A stretch of 64,000 nt of DNA from Allacma fusca (taxonomy: Eukaryota; Arthropoda; Collembola; Symphypleona; Sminthuridae). The notes under the pieces were generated by a model. That model saw only the letters and a list, made by a program, of their open reading frames with translations, did no database searches and had not been told where the DNA came from. The stretch covers positions 4,803,060 to 4,867,059 of the forward strand of contig OX359247.1 in assembly GCA_947179485.1 (NCBI GenBank). The letters run 5' to 3'. This document shows positions 1 through 13,250 of this stretch, piece after piece (the first letter of the stretch is position 1; each line of letters opens with the position of its first letter). Position numbers and translations under genes: made by a program.

Positions 1-1337
1 AAATAATCATTCTCTTTCATGAGGAGCTCAAACTCCTGGATTCTATTGAAGTCAAGAAATTGTGGGAAAGTTTCTAGCCCGGGAGACTTTTCCAGTTGAG
101 ACTCGGGAAAAAAATTGGAGGTGTGGTGTCCTTGTAACCTTACTCAGGAGCATGGACATGGTCTAATGAAATATACTACGGGGATCTCATTTTTTTAATT
201 TTAGCCTCCTTCAAAATCCTTTGTGTTTCTATTTATTTTGTCCGTCAGTGTTTTTTTTTTGTTTTGGGGGGAGCGGGGGAAGGGGGTTGGGGAAAGTCAC
301 TCTGCATAAAACTTTTCAGGGCTTTAAATTGTCACGGAGACGGCAAACATCAAATATATCCGAGAGGTGAGAAAGAGTGAGGGAAATATGTACATGAGGG
401 AGTAGAAGAGTTGATGGAAGTGAGAGTCAAATTTGAAAAGCCTTGTTATTTTGGCAACAGTGTTCTTAGACTCACAGGACCTTTGCACTTTCCTACAAAA
501 TCCCTTGAAATTTTATGATTTCCATCCTTCTTTTATGCCTATAATATCAATTTACGCCTGTGTATGGGCTCACTCACTCAGGTACACTTCGCTCTGCCTT
601 TCCACTGGAGCTTTTTCCTCCATATAGCAGTCCCTGAATTTTTCCAGTCAGCATATGTATAAGCATGGATGTGTGTCATGGATAAATATTTTATGGTGTG
701 TGACAACATACATGAAGCCTGTGTCGACTTTATTTTTCCAGATCTTCCTTTTTCCTCCCTCCCATCGCAAATTCGTCAATTCTTACAACATTTTTTTTTC
801 ATTGAGGGAAGTATGTTTTAGCTATGCATGGTATTCCCATGGAATTTTTGAGAGGTTCAAACTTGAGATTGGCCCAGAATAATGTACATAACATGGGAGT
901 AGACTAGAGGATAATATAATGGAATAATACAACAACAACATACTAGTAAAAATTTTATTTGGCTAATTTAATAAATTGGCAACCCGTCAAATTCCTCTAA
1001 CCCAATTGTCCAAGTTGAAAATGTTCAAAGTTTTTACGAGCTACGGTTTTTTAATCAAGTTGAGCTCCTGAGAAAGTCTGGGTCTTCCAGGTACATATGT
1101 AGGAGCACACACGTACATCGGCATTTTGACAGTGGGGACTACGTACAAGGGTACTTTGAAATTTTTCCCAAGACCTGAGACACATGATACTTAGGTATTA
1201 GGGAAGTTAAGGAGGTCCTTGTTGTATTTTGAAATTCAATTGAGCTCAACTCAATGGGTTGGACGTGATGGCAAAATAAAAGAGGAATATATATGTGTGA
1301 GATTCTATGGTAATAAATTTTTTCTTCTTCTTTTTAG
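1..1337. other. Left-edge region upstream of the receptor exons, no gene seen
   Basis: I found no exon here that matches a known family. The stretch probably lies in an intron of the D2-like receptor gene, because the next exon (from 1338) opens inside the third cytoplasmic loop and needs upstream exons beyond the left edge. The short open frames have no recognisable content. There is a T-run and G-rich stretch near 248-285. Confidence 0.4.
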
Positions 1338-2861
1338 CAGGATCAGTGCAAAAGGAATGGACTGAACGTAGCCCCAAAGGAGGGTGAGCCTGCTGCTCTT
1401 CTGTCTCCAGGGGAGGCTTCCACTGGGAGCAACAAAAAGCCAGCAAGTCGATTCACAATTTGTAAAGTACACAAGGCGAGCCGGAAGAAGCGAGAAAAGT
1501 CCTCGGCAAAACGTGAGCGGAAGGCTACAAAAACCCTGGCGATCGTTCTCGGTAATTTTAATACTTTTGTCCCAAGTTACATCCAATGTGCTTTGCTCCA
1601 TCAAATAATTGTACAGGAGGGGGGGGGGGTTACTCTGTCCAACAAACTTCCGCCGGCTCTTGCCGCAAGGGTCAAACAATTTGTTTACTGCCCCGAACAA
1701 AAGTGTTTTTCCTCGTCGTGGTAATTACTCTTGTCCCTCGGAATTTCCAAAGGGAGTGATATCTGTAGTTTTTTTACTATCCCCGTTTATCCCCATATTA
1801 CGTACTCAATTACAACGTCATTTACTTTACTAAAGAACTAGATATAGATAATTATACCCTTTACTGAAAAAGTTCTTATTTGTACTGTCAGAGAGTTACT
1901 TTTTGTTATACAGTATATTTCATCCCCCCTTTGAAATATTTTATGGATAATGTTGAAATGTAAAATGTTTCATTTGCCGGAGCCAGGTCGTCGCTCAAAT
2001 CATTAGGGACTACTGTATGCGTAACAGCTCCCATTATACTACTTTTTTATGGAATAATCTTGGTTTTGTTGGGCAACTTGAGGTTTGAGAGATTTCATGG
2101 GAGCAATGACGTGGGCTGTTTTTATTACGACTACAACGTATACTGTAATAATTCCACTTTTAGCAGATGGACAATGTCAATTTGAAAATCCGTGTTTTTG
2201 AATACACCTTTTCCTACTTTTTTCCTGTTGGATTTTTTATGGTAAACTCGCTCCGCTAGTAGTTACACAGGGTAGTTACAGATTTTGAACTAAAGCATGA
2301 ACTAAAGGAAGATTTATAAAATCTGGAAGGGATTTCAGGATGACGAGGGAGTAATATTGAAACTTTTGAGCTCCTCCTCACAATGACTGTCAACAACAAG
2401 TTCTCTGCTCTTTTTCCGCTACCCAACTTAAATTTCCCTTTAGTTTCAATATTTATGCACTGGCCATAAATACATACGTCCATAAAGATATGGATTTAGG
2501 GTCCTGTCCTGAGCAATATTTCTGGCTGTAATTATTAACGGGTGGAGGGAGCAGGGATCTGGGGCACAGTGCGACTCGAAACATTGGCATACATTTACAT
2601 GTCCATTGTGCATGCTATATTAAAATATTTCCCTTTGATATTACAGGGTTATTCCTCATCTGCTGGCTTCCCTTCTTCACTTGCAATATCATGGATGCTA
2701 TTTGTACAATCTTCAAAGAAAACTGTAGCCCTTCACTTGCCATCTTCTTAACCACCACGTGGTTGGGGTATGTGAACAGCTGTCTCAATCCCGTGATCTA
2801 TACAATATTTAACCCGGAATTCAGAAAAGCTTTCAAGAAAATCATGGGATTTGCTACATAA
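1338..2861 (+). CDS. Dop2R: D2-like dopamine receptor, 3' part (two exons: 1338-1551, 2647-2861)
   Basis: Class A G-protein-coupled receptor for dopamine in the plasma membrane, expected to couple to Gi/o. Only the C-terminal part is in the window. Exon 1338-1551 follows a pyrimidine-rich acceptor and ends at a GTAATT donor. It encodes the basic end of intracellular loop 3 (KKREKSSAKRERKATKTL) and the start of TM6. Exon 2647-2861 follows a TTACAG acceptor and joins in phase 1. It gives the TM6 motif CWLPFF, an extracellular loop with Cys, then TM7 with the NPVIYTIFN (NPxxY-type) motif and helix 8 (EFRKAFKKI), ending at TAA 2859-2861. The very short tail after helix 8 and the TM6/TM7 wording fit invertebrate D2-like receptors better than octopamine or serotonin receptors. 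Subtype is inferred from memory of the family. The intron (1552-2646) holds a poly-G run near 1618. Confidence 0.85.
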
Positions 2862-5800
2862 AGTATCACAGTGGATGTCTACCATCTCATTCAGCTCATA
2901 TGTATCCAAGCCCAGAGGACTTCATATAACTACACAGCCAAACGTCCCCATACGGATTTTGTGCTCAAAGTTTTTAATTAATACTTTGACTCCCCCTTGC
3001 AAAATATGAATATGGATCAGATCGGTGCTGAGATCAGTTCAGTTTCCAGAATACATACACACCAGTATCTAAGTATAAATAGGAAAAACTCATTTACAAT
3101 AATGGAGTCAAGTAATTATGATGGAGTATACCTTACACACAGTTACCCCTTGACGATGTAAAAGGGGGAGTAATGTGGGGAGCTGTGAGCGTCAGCAAAG
3201 GAGCTGTGTCTCTACACTAATTTTAAGGACTAGGAAAAAGAGGATAACAAAAAAAAATATTTAAGAAATGGTGGACAACTTAAAAACTATTTTCTTTGCA
3301 TATGCAACATACTCAAAATTTTTGTAAATACTGTTGCTGCCGTGACCTGAGCTCGTTATACTTACTAAATGATTTGAACTTTTGCAGACTCGTCTGCACC
3401 ACTTCTTCATATAGGGTAGGATTTAGGAAATAACAATAAATAACAAAACTCTATAAGTAATTAGTTTCAATTTTCAGTGTGTGTAAAAGATTGCTATTAT
3501 TGCTAACAATAGCTAACATTCTTTAATCATGAATACATGGATGCGGGATGTCTAATGTACAAATCGTAATAATTGTTTAAATCTTTGTGATACAAAAAAA
3601 AATGTTAGCATCTCATGGTATTTGTAGTACTAAGATGAAATCAAGTTGATGTGATTGAAGTTTCCTCCTCGGATTAGCTATAAGTGTACGATTGATGAGA
3701 GAGTTTTGCGAAATGTGGATTTAAAAACTAAGGATTTCAAAATGTTTTTTTTTTCTTCTTCTTCTTCTTGAGCTGCTACTACAAAGTTTTGAAATTATCG
3801 CCTCGTTAAAATTTGAGCCCCGATTTTTCAAGGCGATAATATTCAAAAATAAAGGGCATTTTTTAATGGTAGCGTTTCAAAGGTGCAGTATTTATTTCTA
3901 CATCCAAAAACCCCACCATGCTATCACTGTGTTGCTTGTGTGAACGAGTCAGAGTCAGAACTATCTGCTGATATTCCTACACATTAAGGGTTAGAAGAAG
4001 TACACCATAAAATTTAAAGAGTTATGAGAAGAGAACGTGTTCAGAGGCTACTATGTCAAAAGTGGTTTCATCAGTTTTGATTATATAGCCTCTTTAAAAT
4101 AAAAAATAAGAAACTGAATTCGTCCGGAGGAGCGTGTGAAACTTAAAATAATATATTTGCTAATAATCTCGTTTTTTTTTGGAAATCAAACCATAAGTGA
4201 ACATTGATTGGGTGGCGCACTCTATATCCTTTCCAATGCAACCAAGATTTACAGCATCTTTTCACCTACAAAAATTGCGAGAACTTCTATTGAAATATGT
4301 ATTAGAAGCAACCTTCAATGTGTGTAAATTGTAATATTCATGATTCAAATATTTTATGGGGTACTCCAAGGACGTGTAACTGAAGGCCAAATTGAGATTG
4401 TTGGAAATGTTTGACTGAATCCAGAAAACATGGGAAGTTTTTTTTCTAACTTTGTTCTACACAGTCTATACTCATCTTCTTGCAATCAGCCCAGATTTAT
4501 TAATTCCAGAGGAGTAATAATTACTACTTTTCTCGGCTAAATCCCATCCCAGTAGTAGCACGCTGTTAAGTCTAATAATCGTATGGTCACTATATAATAT
4601 CTATCCTTTGGATACACAATTACTGTAATTAATTTAAGGAAAGGTTAAAAAAATTGATGTAATTTTTTACAAATGAATTGAATAATGTGTACGATATGTA
4701 CTCAAATAAAATAAAAATTCTGAGGGTATCACCTGTGTGGTTAAAAATAATTTTAAAAGCGCATATTATTCCGCTTGAAAATCAAAGTGTGTATCACTGT
4801 CAATAAATTAATGTTACTGTTAAAAGAAACAAGTTTAAATACCTCGTGCTATATACAGTTCCGTGTTATTTATGTTAGAGGAGTATAAAAACGTCAATAA
4901 AGTCTTAATTATTGTAATCAAATTATTCCATGGAAACATTCAATTTCAACCATGGGTACCAAGGTTTAGTCACATTTTTATTAATTATGAATTTTACAAA
5001 GGGATGTACATTTAAGGGGTGACAAAAGGGCTTTCCCCCAATACCATCCACTAGATTAATTGTTACAAAAAATATTCGATTTCCCCATTTTCTAGAATTT
5101 TCTCTTCCAATTTTTCAAAAGTTACTTCATCTCACTGGCCCCAAAACTCTTGATACAGCAGTTAAAAGACTTGAGATTTTTTTGAGAAAAACAATTTTGA
5201 AATTCGAAAAAAATTTAATTCAAATTTTAAAATTTCGAAAATATTTGTATAAATTTGATTGTCTGTAGCAGCTTAAAAGGGCTGCCGAAGAGGTACTCCC
5301 TTGAACCGCTTTAAAGAATATTTTAGAACCTAAAGTTTAGGTAGGGGCGGAAAAAACGTGAACCAATATTTGACTACAATGCCCCTCATCTTTGAGACTT
5401 GCCCTTTCCTCACTTCATTTCCTGTAATATCTCCGAATTTTGTCGATCCATTGTGTTCAGATTTCTCAGCGCGATGATTTCTATAGTAGCAAATTTTGAA
5501 ACCAATAAAATTTGTGACAAATGAGTCTACTGCATGAAAAATTGCGAATTTATTTTGGAAATTAAAAATCAAAGCACAATTTTTCCGGAAAAAACTCCGA
5601 CTTTGCTTCACTTTTTCTACCGCTGTGACCTTAAAGGGTTGACCTCAATCAATGCCGATAAATTTAAAAAATCTGTGAAAAGATTCTCATGAAAATGGGG
5701 CAACGAAAATTTTTGTCCAGCATGCTTAAGTGAACTAGGGGAAAGAAACCGAATACACATAAAAATACAAAACGCTTCCTATATTTACAATTCAAACCAT

Positions 5801-7861
5801 TCTTCAATTCCGGCATATTCAGTTTTTTAAATTAGGATTTTTTTTAAATATCAAAATACTAATCATATCAATTGATTGCTGGCATACCGTTTTTATGTCT
5901 AATTGGTAGAGAAAAGCAAAAATTTAGTTTCGGAACCTTGCTGACCTGATGAAGTAAAGTATTGCCGCTTCCAGCAAACAAGCCTCATTACAACGCTGCG
6001 AGTATGCAGGCACTTTTGACCAAGGAGCAAAAACAAATGCAATATCGCGTTCATGAAAAATAAAGTTAAAATACTACACTTTAGGCAAGATGACTTCAAC
6101 ATGATTCGTCGTGAAACAAAACTGAAAGCAATTCTTTACTTTGATTGCTTAAAATTTTCACACTTTGTATTCGCACTGATCAAGGCTTTCAGAGATTAAT
6201 TTGTGCTTGTTACAATTAGTATATGGGGTACTTGTACCTTCATTTTCCAAACAAATTATTTTTTACACAAGAAGCAATGCCACATCAGATTCAACAATTT
6301 ATTTGCCTCCAATGTATAATTATCTACATTAAAACTATGAAGACTGGTTGGTTCGCAATAATTACATCTAACAACATTTCACCTACCGACGTACATAACA
6401 ACATCAATAATGGTCTTACTTTCTGTACAATGATAAGCCGCACAGCGTTCAATAGTTAAAGATAGTTTTCCTACATTTAGATTTGGTTATTCCCGGATGC
6501 TTAGAGGTTCCTTCTTAGATGCAATACCACAATGTTTGTATAAGCTTTCCATGCATGCTTGAGTTAAAATCACCTTGTATCCTGTAACACAATGTTTGCA
6601 CTAGGTACATGTTTCACATTGGAAATAAATCTAAGAATTTATCATTTATAGTTATATTTATAATGAAATTTTCCCTGCCGGCTTGGTTCAGGTTATTGGG
6701 TAAGATTAAGTACACGCATAATTGCAGAATATGTTACACTGCGAGACCATGCTCGAGGTTCAACAAACTTTGTTATTTTAAAATATCGCAAAGAAACTAG
6801 GTGTACAACTCTAATTGCCTCAGCCATACAGTAACCAACTAGCAATGACTTTCCAGTAAGGCAAAGGTAATTTAATTTTTATTTCACTACCAGGTGAAAT
6901 TTCTTTATAACAATCTAAAAGCGCAAAATTTAGAAGACATTTTATTTGAGACCACCATTTTAAGTTGGTTCAGATTACACATATAGTACTTACGTAGATC
7001 TAAAAATGACTACAAGAAATCTGAATATTATGCATACACGTGTACATTTACTTTGGCAGTGAAAAACCGAGAGGTTACAGCCCAGGAATACATTGAGACA
7101 GGCAACTGAAATCCATGGAACAAGATATACTATTTGCTGTGTTTGTATCAACTTTCAACGGGCTTGGGTAAATGAGTGCAGATTCAATATTAATGCATTA
7201 ATATTTCTGTGACAAGGAATATATTTAGTTGGATAACAATTGACGAAAGTAAAGCATACAAAACCTTCTGACTGTATAAGCGCTTTAATATTAATGATTA
7301 TATTTTGTTTCAATTTGAATACTGAAAGGTTCTGCAACAATTTGCCAAAAAAACTTATAAATCATAATTATGGTAATTACATGAACAGTAACTAAATCTT
7401 TTAAGGTTGGATACATTTAGTATGTTCCACATTATAAATTAAGAGAAATGAATATTCTATAGGAAAACGAATGAGCCAAACTGTGTCTCCATTTAACATA
7501 ATACTATTAATGTTGACTAAAATGATTTATTTATAAGACGACTACAGTACAATCAATGTGACTCAAGGAGTAGCACATAATAAATTCTTACCAGCCCGTT
7601 GCACACAGTTGTTTCTTAATCCTTTATCACTTGATACCAGCCGACATACATATTATGCTAACGTCACTACAGTCGACACGATAGTCGAGAGTAGCATCTT
7701 CTTGATTCATTACATCTATGATAAATAATCTTTTCCTATGTACGCTCATGAACATATATCAGCGAGTGAATTTGTCTAAATTGCAGAATAACATCGTTAT
7801 AAACTTGAAGTTGCTCTTCAATAAATGCTGTTGAATCAATATTTTAAGTATTTATTCTCAA
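2862..7861. other. 5-kb intergenic region, no supported gene
   Basis: This region lies between the 3' ends of the receptor gene (+) and DLST (-), so both 3' UTRs must lie inside it. It is AT-rich. A short (CTT)n microsatellite sits near 3748-3770. Open frames on both strands are short and unconvincing. A possible AATAAA for DLST on the minus strand is at 7851-7856, close to the stop codon, so the real poly(A) site may be further left. Confidence 0.5.
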
Positions 7862-10701
7862 TTAAAGCTCTAGAAGCATATTTCTTGGGTCTTCAACAGC
7901 TGATTTGATTTTTCTCAAAAATAGTACACCCTCACGACCGTCAATAAGCCGATGATCATAAGTTAGCGCTACATACATCATGGGGCGTATTACCACCTGG
8001 AAAAGAAACGCAATATTAACGGTTATTCACAAGTACCATCCTTCTCAAAGTACCATTTCATTATCATATTGATGTGACTGGACTAATTCAAGTTTACTTA
8101 AGCATAGTGATTAAAAATAATAAAAAAACTTTTAATGCTGTAATAAAACTAATTATATGAATGATTACTATAGTTTTTCTTACTTGTCCATTACGGGCAA
8201 CTGGACGATCAAATATTCCATGCATGCCGAGAATTGCGGATTGAGGTGGATTAATAATAGGAGTTCCAAAAACCGAACCAAACACACCACCGTTAGAAAT
8301 GGTAAAAGTTCCACCATCCATATCTTCAACAGCCAGATTACCATCCCTAGCTTTCTCGCCAAGTTTACCCATGCTTTTTTCAATGTCAGCATAGTTCATA
8401 GACTCAACATTCCTTAAAACAGGAACTACGAGACCCTAAAAATTGGAAAATTACGGTTAGAATTTGAAACTTACAATTATTAGACTGACAACGAATATAA
8501 AACTTAACTAAAATAGTAATATATTCATAGACTACTTAAATAAATGTAACCACAACACTAGTAATAATTACCTTGGGTGTGGCAACTGCAACAGATATAT
8601 CGACGAAGTCTCGGTAAACAACGTCATTTCCGTCTATAACAGCATTTACAACCGGTTGATCTTGAAGAGCATAAGCAGATGCTCGAACGAAAGCAGACAT
8701 GAAACCAAGTTTAACTCCGTGTCTTTTCAAAAATGCTTCGCCGTGTTGCTTTCTCATTTCAGTTATATTGCTGCACAAAATGAAATCATTTCAAACCGTA
8801 GCTTCGGCAAGTAATTTTAACATTTATAAAAGTACTGAGTGAATTACAGTACAGCCTGGTGCCAAAGTTCAACAAAAATACCTCATATCGATTTCGTTAA
8901 ACGTTGTCAGCATGGCATTGGTATTCTGAGCATCCTTCAACCGCTGAGCGATACGTAACCTCATCCTGTTCATTTTAACTCGTTGCTCCGATCTTGTTCC
9001 AGTGATTTCTTTAGAGTAGTCTGCTGGAGGCACCTTCATAGAGAAACACAAACATCAGCTGGCTCATCAACACTGGACCGTACAAAAACATCCCTAATTG
9101 CTCTGACCTAACTACATCAAACTTATTTTAACATAGAGCTTACTTTAACCGAAGCAGATTGCAGCGGGGCTTGACGGGGAGTTGCAGGAACAGACTCCCG
9201 CGGCTTTGAGGGCTTTGGTGGTGGTGGAGGTGGCTGAGATGGAGGCGGAGCTGAAGACACCGGCGCTTGAGGTGGTGGAGCCTGCTGTTGTGTAGGTGGT
9301 GGTGGCGGTGGAGGTGGGGGTGGTGCGGATGCGGCTTCCTTGGGAGCAGCGGCGCTTTTTGCAGGAGCATCCCCTATAGTTAAAAAATCAATACTCAGTG
9401 GTTTTCATTTACCCATCTATTTTGGAAACTTCCAATTAGTTTGTAAGTAATTGGAATAGTTTGGAATTGTAGTTACCTGTAATTTTGAGTTTAAATAAAG
9501 GTTGACCAGACTTGACAGTGGTACCATCTTCAACCAACAATGCTTCAATTATACCGTTCCCTGGCGAAGGAACTTGAATAGATGTCTACAATAGAATAAA
9601 TAACTGTCATCGTTTTCCTCGATCGTAAGAACAAGCTACCGCGGTTCAGAATATGTTAAAACAGAATTATATATAACTACGGCTCATAAGTGGTGTCAGA
9701 AATAATTGTCATAATATAATTCAAAAAACAATGAAAAGATACCACGCTAACAAGCAATCACTCACCTTGTCTGTCTCGATTTCAGCTACAGTATCATCCG
9801 TCGCAACAGCATCTCCAACAGCTATAAACAGTCATAATAAATTAACATTTCCTAAACCATACCTCATCTACATCTAAAGGCTAGTCCCGCCGAGCTTAAT
9901 AAGCTTAATAAGTCCTCTGAATTTAATGACAATTACGTCATTAGAAGCCTGACTACACACATATAAATCTCCACACTAATCATTCCACGTAAAAACTATG
10001 CGTCACAGAACACACCTCTCTACCTGTACCTTGCACCTTGTCTGCAACCTGGAATGTAGCTTCTAATACATATCACATGGTAGTTGCAATTACGTAATCT
10101 TACCCACGTGCATTCTGTGCATAGTAAATACTAATAGTGACATACATTAGCAGTTAATACCAGTTCAAGTGTAAAATCAAACTCACCCTTTTCCCACCTG
10201 ACGTCTCCTTCACTAATTGAGTCTGCAAAAGGGGGGACATTGACCGTCCTCACCTCTTCACCCAGGTAAGCCGAAACACGGAAATATCTTACAATGGGCT
10301 CCCCTCCCGAAAAAGAGTTTCTTCTCAACAGGATCGGTTTCCTACAACCCAAAGAACCACCCCATGCATTAAATCCCACTCACACACAATTCTCAATGCT
10401 CTTTCTCATATTCCACCCAAAGAAAAACTCACGCCTTTCCCCATGTCACTGGTTGAGAAGCTAACACCGGTCTCCGGAAACCTCTCGTTAAAGACTGTGA
10501 ACTGTGATGATGGCATCTAATGTTCGCAATTTCTAAACACTGAAATCAAATCCAATAATAAAATATATCAATTTTAAAATATCAAATCCCGGTGCCCCTA
10601 TACCACCAAAGATTTACATACTGGATTAATGTTAATGCGGAAGAAGAGCATCTTACTTGACTAATATACTTCTGACTGCTTCGACCAGAGATTTTTAACA
10701 T
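7862..10701 (-). CDS. DLST: Dihydrolipoyllysine succinyltransferase, E2 of 2-oxoglutarate dehydrogenase (10 exons)
   Basis: Mitochondrial E2 core enzyme of the 2-oxoglutarate dehydrogenase complex in the TCA cycle. It moves the succinyl group from a lipoyl arm to CoA. Coding exons on the minus strand: 10657-10701, 10433-10539, 10187-10341, 9766-9821, 9477-9585, 9144-9373, 8882-9033, 8572-8770, 8184-8435, 7862-7996. All introns are GT..AG and the phases join to 479 codons plus stop. Residues 1-80 form a basic mitochondrial presequence with no acidic residue before Glu18. Lipoyl domain is about 81-155, with lipoyl Lys121 in the ETDK motif at an exon end. Residues about 158-234 are a Pro/Ala-rich linker. 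The catalytic domain (about 250-479) ends with DHRLIDG, giving catalytic His450 and Asp454. As in animal DLST there is no E1/E3-binding domain. I chose the ATG at 10701 because it starts the only phase-compatible presequence. Confidence 0.95.
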
Positions 10702-13250
10702 GATGATTCAATGTACCCAGATCTGGAAATATGAAATGGAAAGTAAAAATTAAAACTGGATCAAACTAACCTACAACCAGCAAAGCTTATGTTCAGTTGT
10801 GCAAGGTGAAAGGGAAAGAAATTTTGCAATGGAACTTTCCTTACCACCAGTAAGATATAATATGCTATTTATATATTGAAGAATAAGTTAAATGTGGGGT
10901 CGGTCGTTGTGTCGGTTTTCTTTCAGTATGTATTTCTCACTCTGGAATCTTCTCCTTGCCTACGCCTTTGAACTTGAACAGGGAAAGTTACTTGACTAAT
11001 CTTGTAAGTGATCCATTATTAATAGAACGGATGAAGCTATGATCTAGATTTGATTGAATTACAGTCCTTAAATGAGAGATTTTTTAAACACTGCAAAATA
11101 ACATTGCAAAGTCTCGGGACCTTCGAACCTACAAATTATGAAGATACACTTTTTGGTTGGGCATATAGACGATAACGTTAAGGGAAATCACACTCATTCG
11201 CTGCCATACTTCGCTCCTGTGCAATTGGATCTATCAAACCTACGCGGGTTGGTTCAAAGGCTTTCCTTTGGTATACAGTACTACGTATGTACATTAGTGC
11301 ATAAGCATTGCTCCATCTAAAAGTAATACAAATACATACGGAATATACATACCTTTACATTAAGCATACTTTTTATGCCTCATTTCATCCGCCCCACAAC
11401 ATGTCCCAGTTCTGGTTCACGCTTGTAATTCAAGCATACTACTAAACGATGGGTTCATGTGTCATTAAATCTGAAGTTTTGATATCAATAGCCAAACTGA
11501 ATTTTTAACATAAATTCCCTCAAGTTGCACAAATTTAGTCTAAGGAAGGCTTAAAATTGATTTTTTTAATTGTATTTTTTCTCCATTGTGCAAATTATCT
11601 ATCACTTGCTTGTTAGTGCCTGATGGTGACAGTCTGTTAGATGCCGAAAGCTTGCATATAATTTAGCTTGTTTAATAAAATTAACCACGTAAGCCAAAGA
11701 TATGGAATTAAGACTTAATATGTTAATTCACGTATTTATGATCATGGGACGAAAGGCTATTTACTTGGGCGAAGGGTCTGAGCCCGCACTTGGTACAATT
11801 ACTACAATTTCATGACTTCCACGATATTAATAGTAACTGCCCATGAATACACTTTTTAAATATTTATTTATGCTTAATTAAATACTAATTTATCCTTAGT
11901 GCTTCCTCCAGCAATTCCTTCAGTTCAGGATCACCCTTACAAAGCTTTCTAAAAACGGACTTTGAAAAGTGTATTGACCTGCTTTTGTGGTTAATTATTC
12001 CCCTGTCCTATCTGGATGGCACATTTTTCAAATTCGGCAACGCTCCTTTAAGTAACATTGCATGTATTCATACGGGAAATCCCGATCCGGGTTTAATTAT
12101 TTTCCCGGGACGGTGCAGGTTATTTCCATAGTTTTTGCTTTCGTAATTAGAACGTTCTATGTAGTACCTTCAAAAATCATTGGTAAAAATGTTACAAATA
12201 GCTACGCAGCCCCCCGGGAAAAAATTATGAAATTTACCGGGTAATAACGGGGAAACCCGGGTGTTTTTTAGATGTCGCCTTCTAAAAAGACCGCACAAAT
12301 TTTAATCTCTGGAGAAATTTGAGTAATGTCATTTTTATATAATATTCGTAACCCGCAAAATATTCGTAACCGAAATCCCAAAACCTGGGTTTTCTCACGA
12401 GTTTACCCACAACTTTCCACAACAAACGACACATATTTTTCATGTGGAAAAAAATTAGAAACTCCTAACTCCGACATCCAGCTGACTACAACGATTCACT
12501 AACATGAACCCTTAAAAGAAAGTTCTTTAAAAAGTTTCCATAGCGGGAAAGTGCACGGACACGAACTGTAGCATACACGCAGTGATTAAACACTGGTACA
12601 TACTGAACCTTCCCTATTTTATAATTAAGGAACACTATATGGAAAAATAAGTACGCACGATCAATGATTTGTTAACTATTTATTTGCATATACGATGAGA
12701 TGAGAGCCCGCAGAACGCGTCGAACGCGACGTATATTTAAAGGCAGCGGAAACAATACACTCTCTGGAATCAGGAATTGGATGGGAGCCATGTGTCCAAA
12801 GGAATGTTATGCTTATTATGTATACCTGCAGTAATAATGGTAGCTGTGGCGTAATAGGGCGGTCGGAACCACAGAGCAGAACGTTTGGAAGGAGCTCCTA
12901 GAAGAAATAATAGATCAATCTCATTTTGGTGTTACTGGCGTATACAGCTCTACTTTATAGCTCTGGCTGTGCCCAATTTTGTTGACCTTTGACATTTTAG
13001 CAAAGGAATTTTTATTACTGGATGAAGTTTACGCGTTTGGTGGAGCTTTAGTAAGTTGACGATTTAAATCCGACCCATTAAATTTTGTGGATGCTTTTTT
13101 TAAAATTAGAACATATAATCATATTAAAAAATAATACGACAGTCTTAGTAGGACTGGGTCTGTACGTTATAACGTTATAGACATTATTTTATTTTATTAG
13201 GGCAATTTTTGTTTTCAGGGTAAACAAATACGTATATCGGAACTGGAAGG
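10702..13250. other. Divergent intergenic region between DLST and the GTSF1-like gene
   Basis: This region holds the promoters and 5' UTRs of the two divergent genes. A pyrimidine-rich acceptor-like TTTTCAG at about 13212-13218 suggests a 5' UTR intron for the GTSF1-like gene. The segment 12060-12260 is rich in CCCGGG/GGGAAA words and may be decayed transposon sequence. I found no perfect terminal repeats or target duplication for it. Confidence 0.4.

Noticed and set aside
5920-6090. Minus-strand frame with AFVFAPW, faintly like a thioredoxin-fold strand and active-site turn
   Set aside because: No active-site cysteine pair, no flanking exons in phase, and stops on both sides.
11620-11670. 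CTGATGG...CGAAA resembling a hammerhead ribozyme core
   Set aside because: Core is CTGATGG instead of CTGATGA and the intervening bases do not form stem II.
11885-12007. 40-codon minus-strand frame ending EALRIN that looks protein-like
   Set aside because: No family recognised, no clear acceptor, and no neighbouring exons; it could be chance or part of a decayed transposon.
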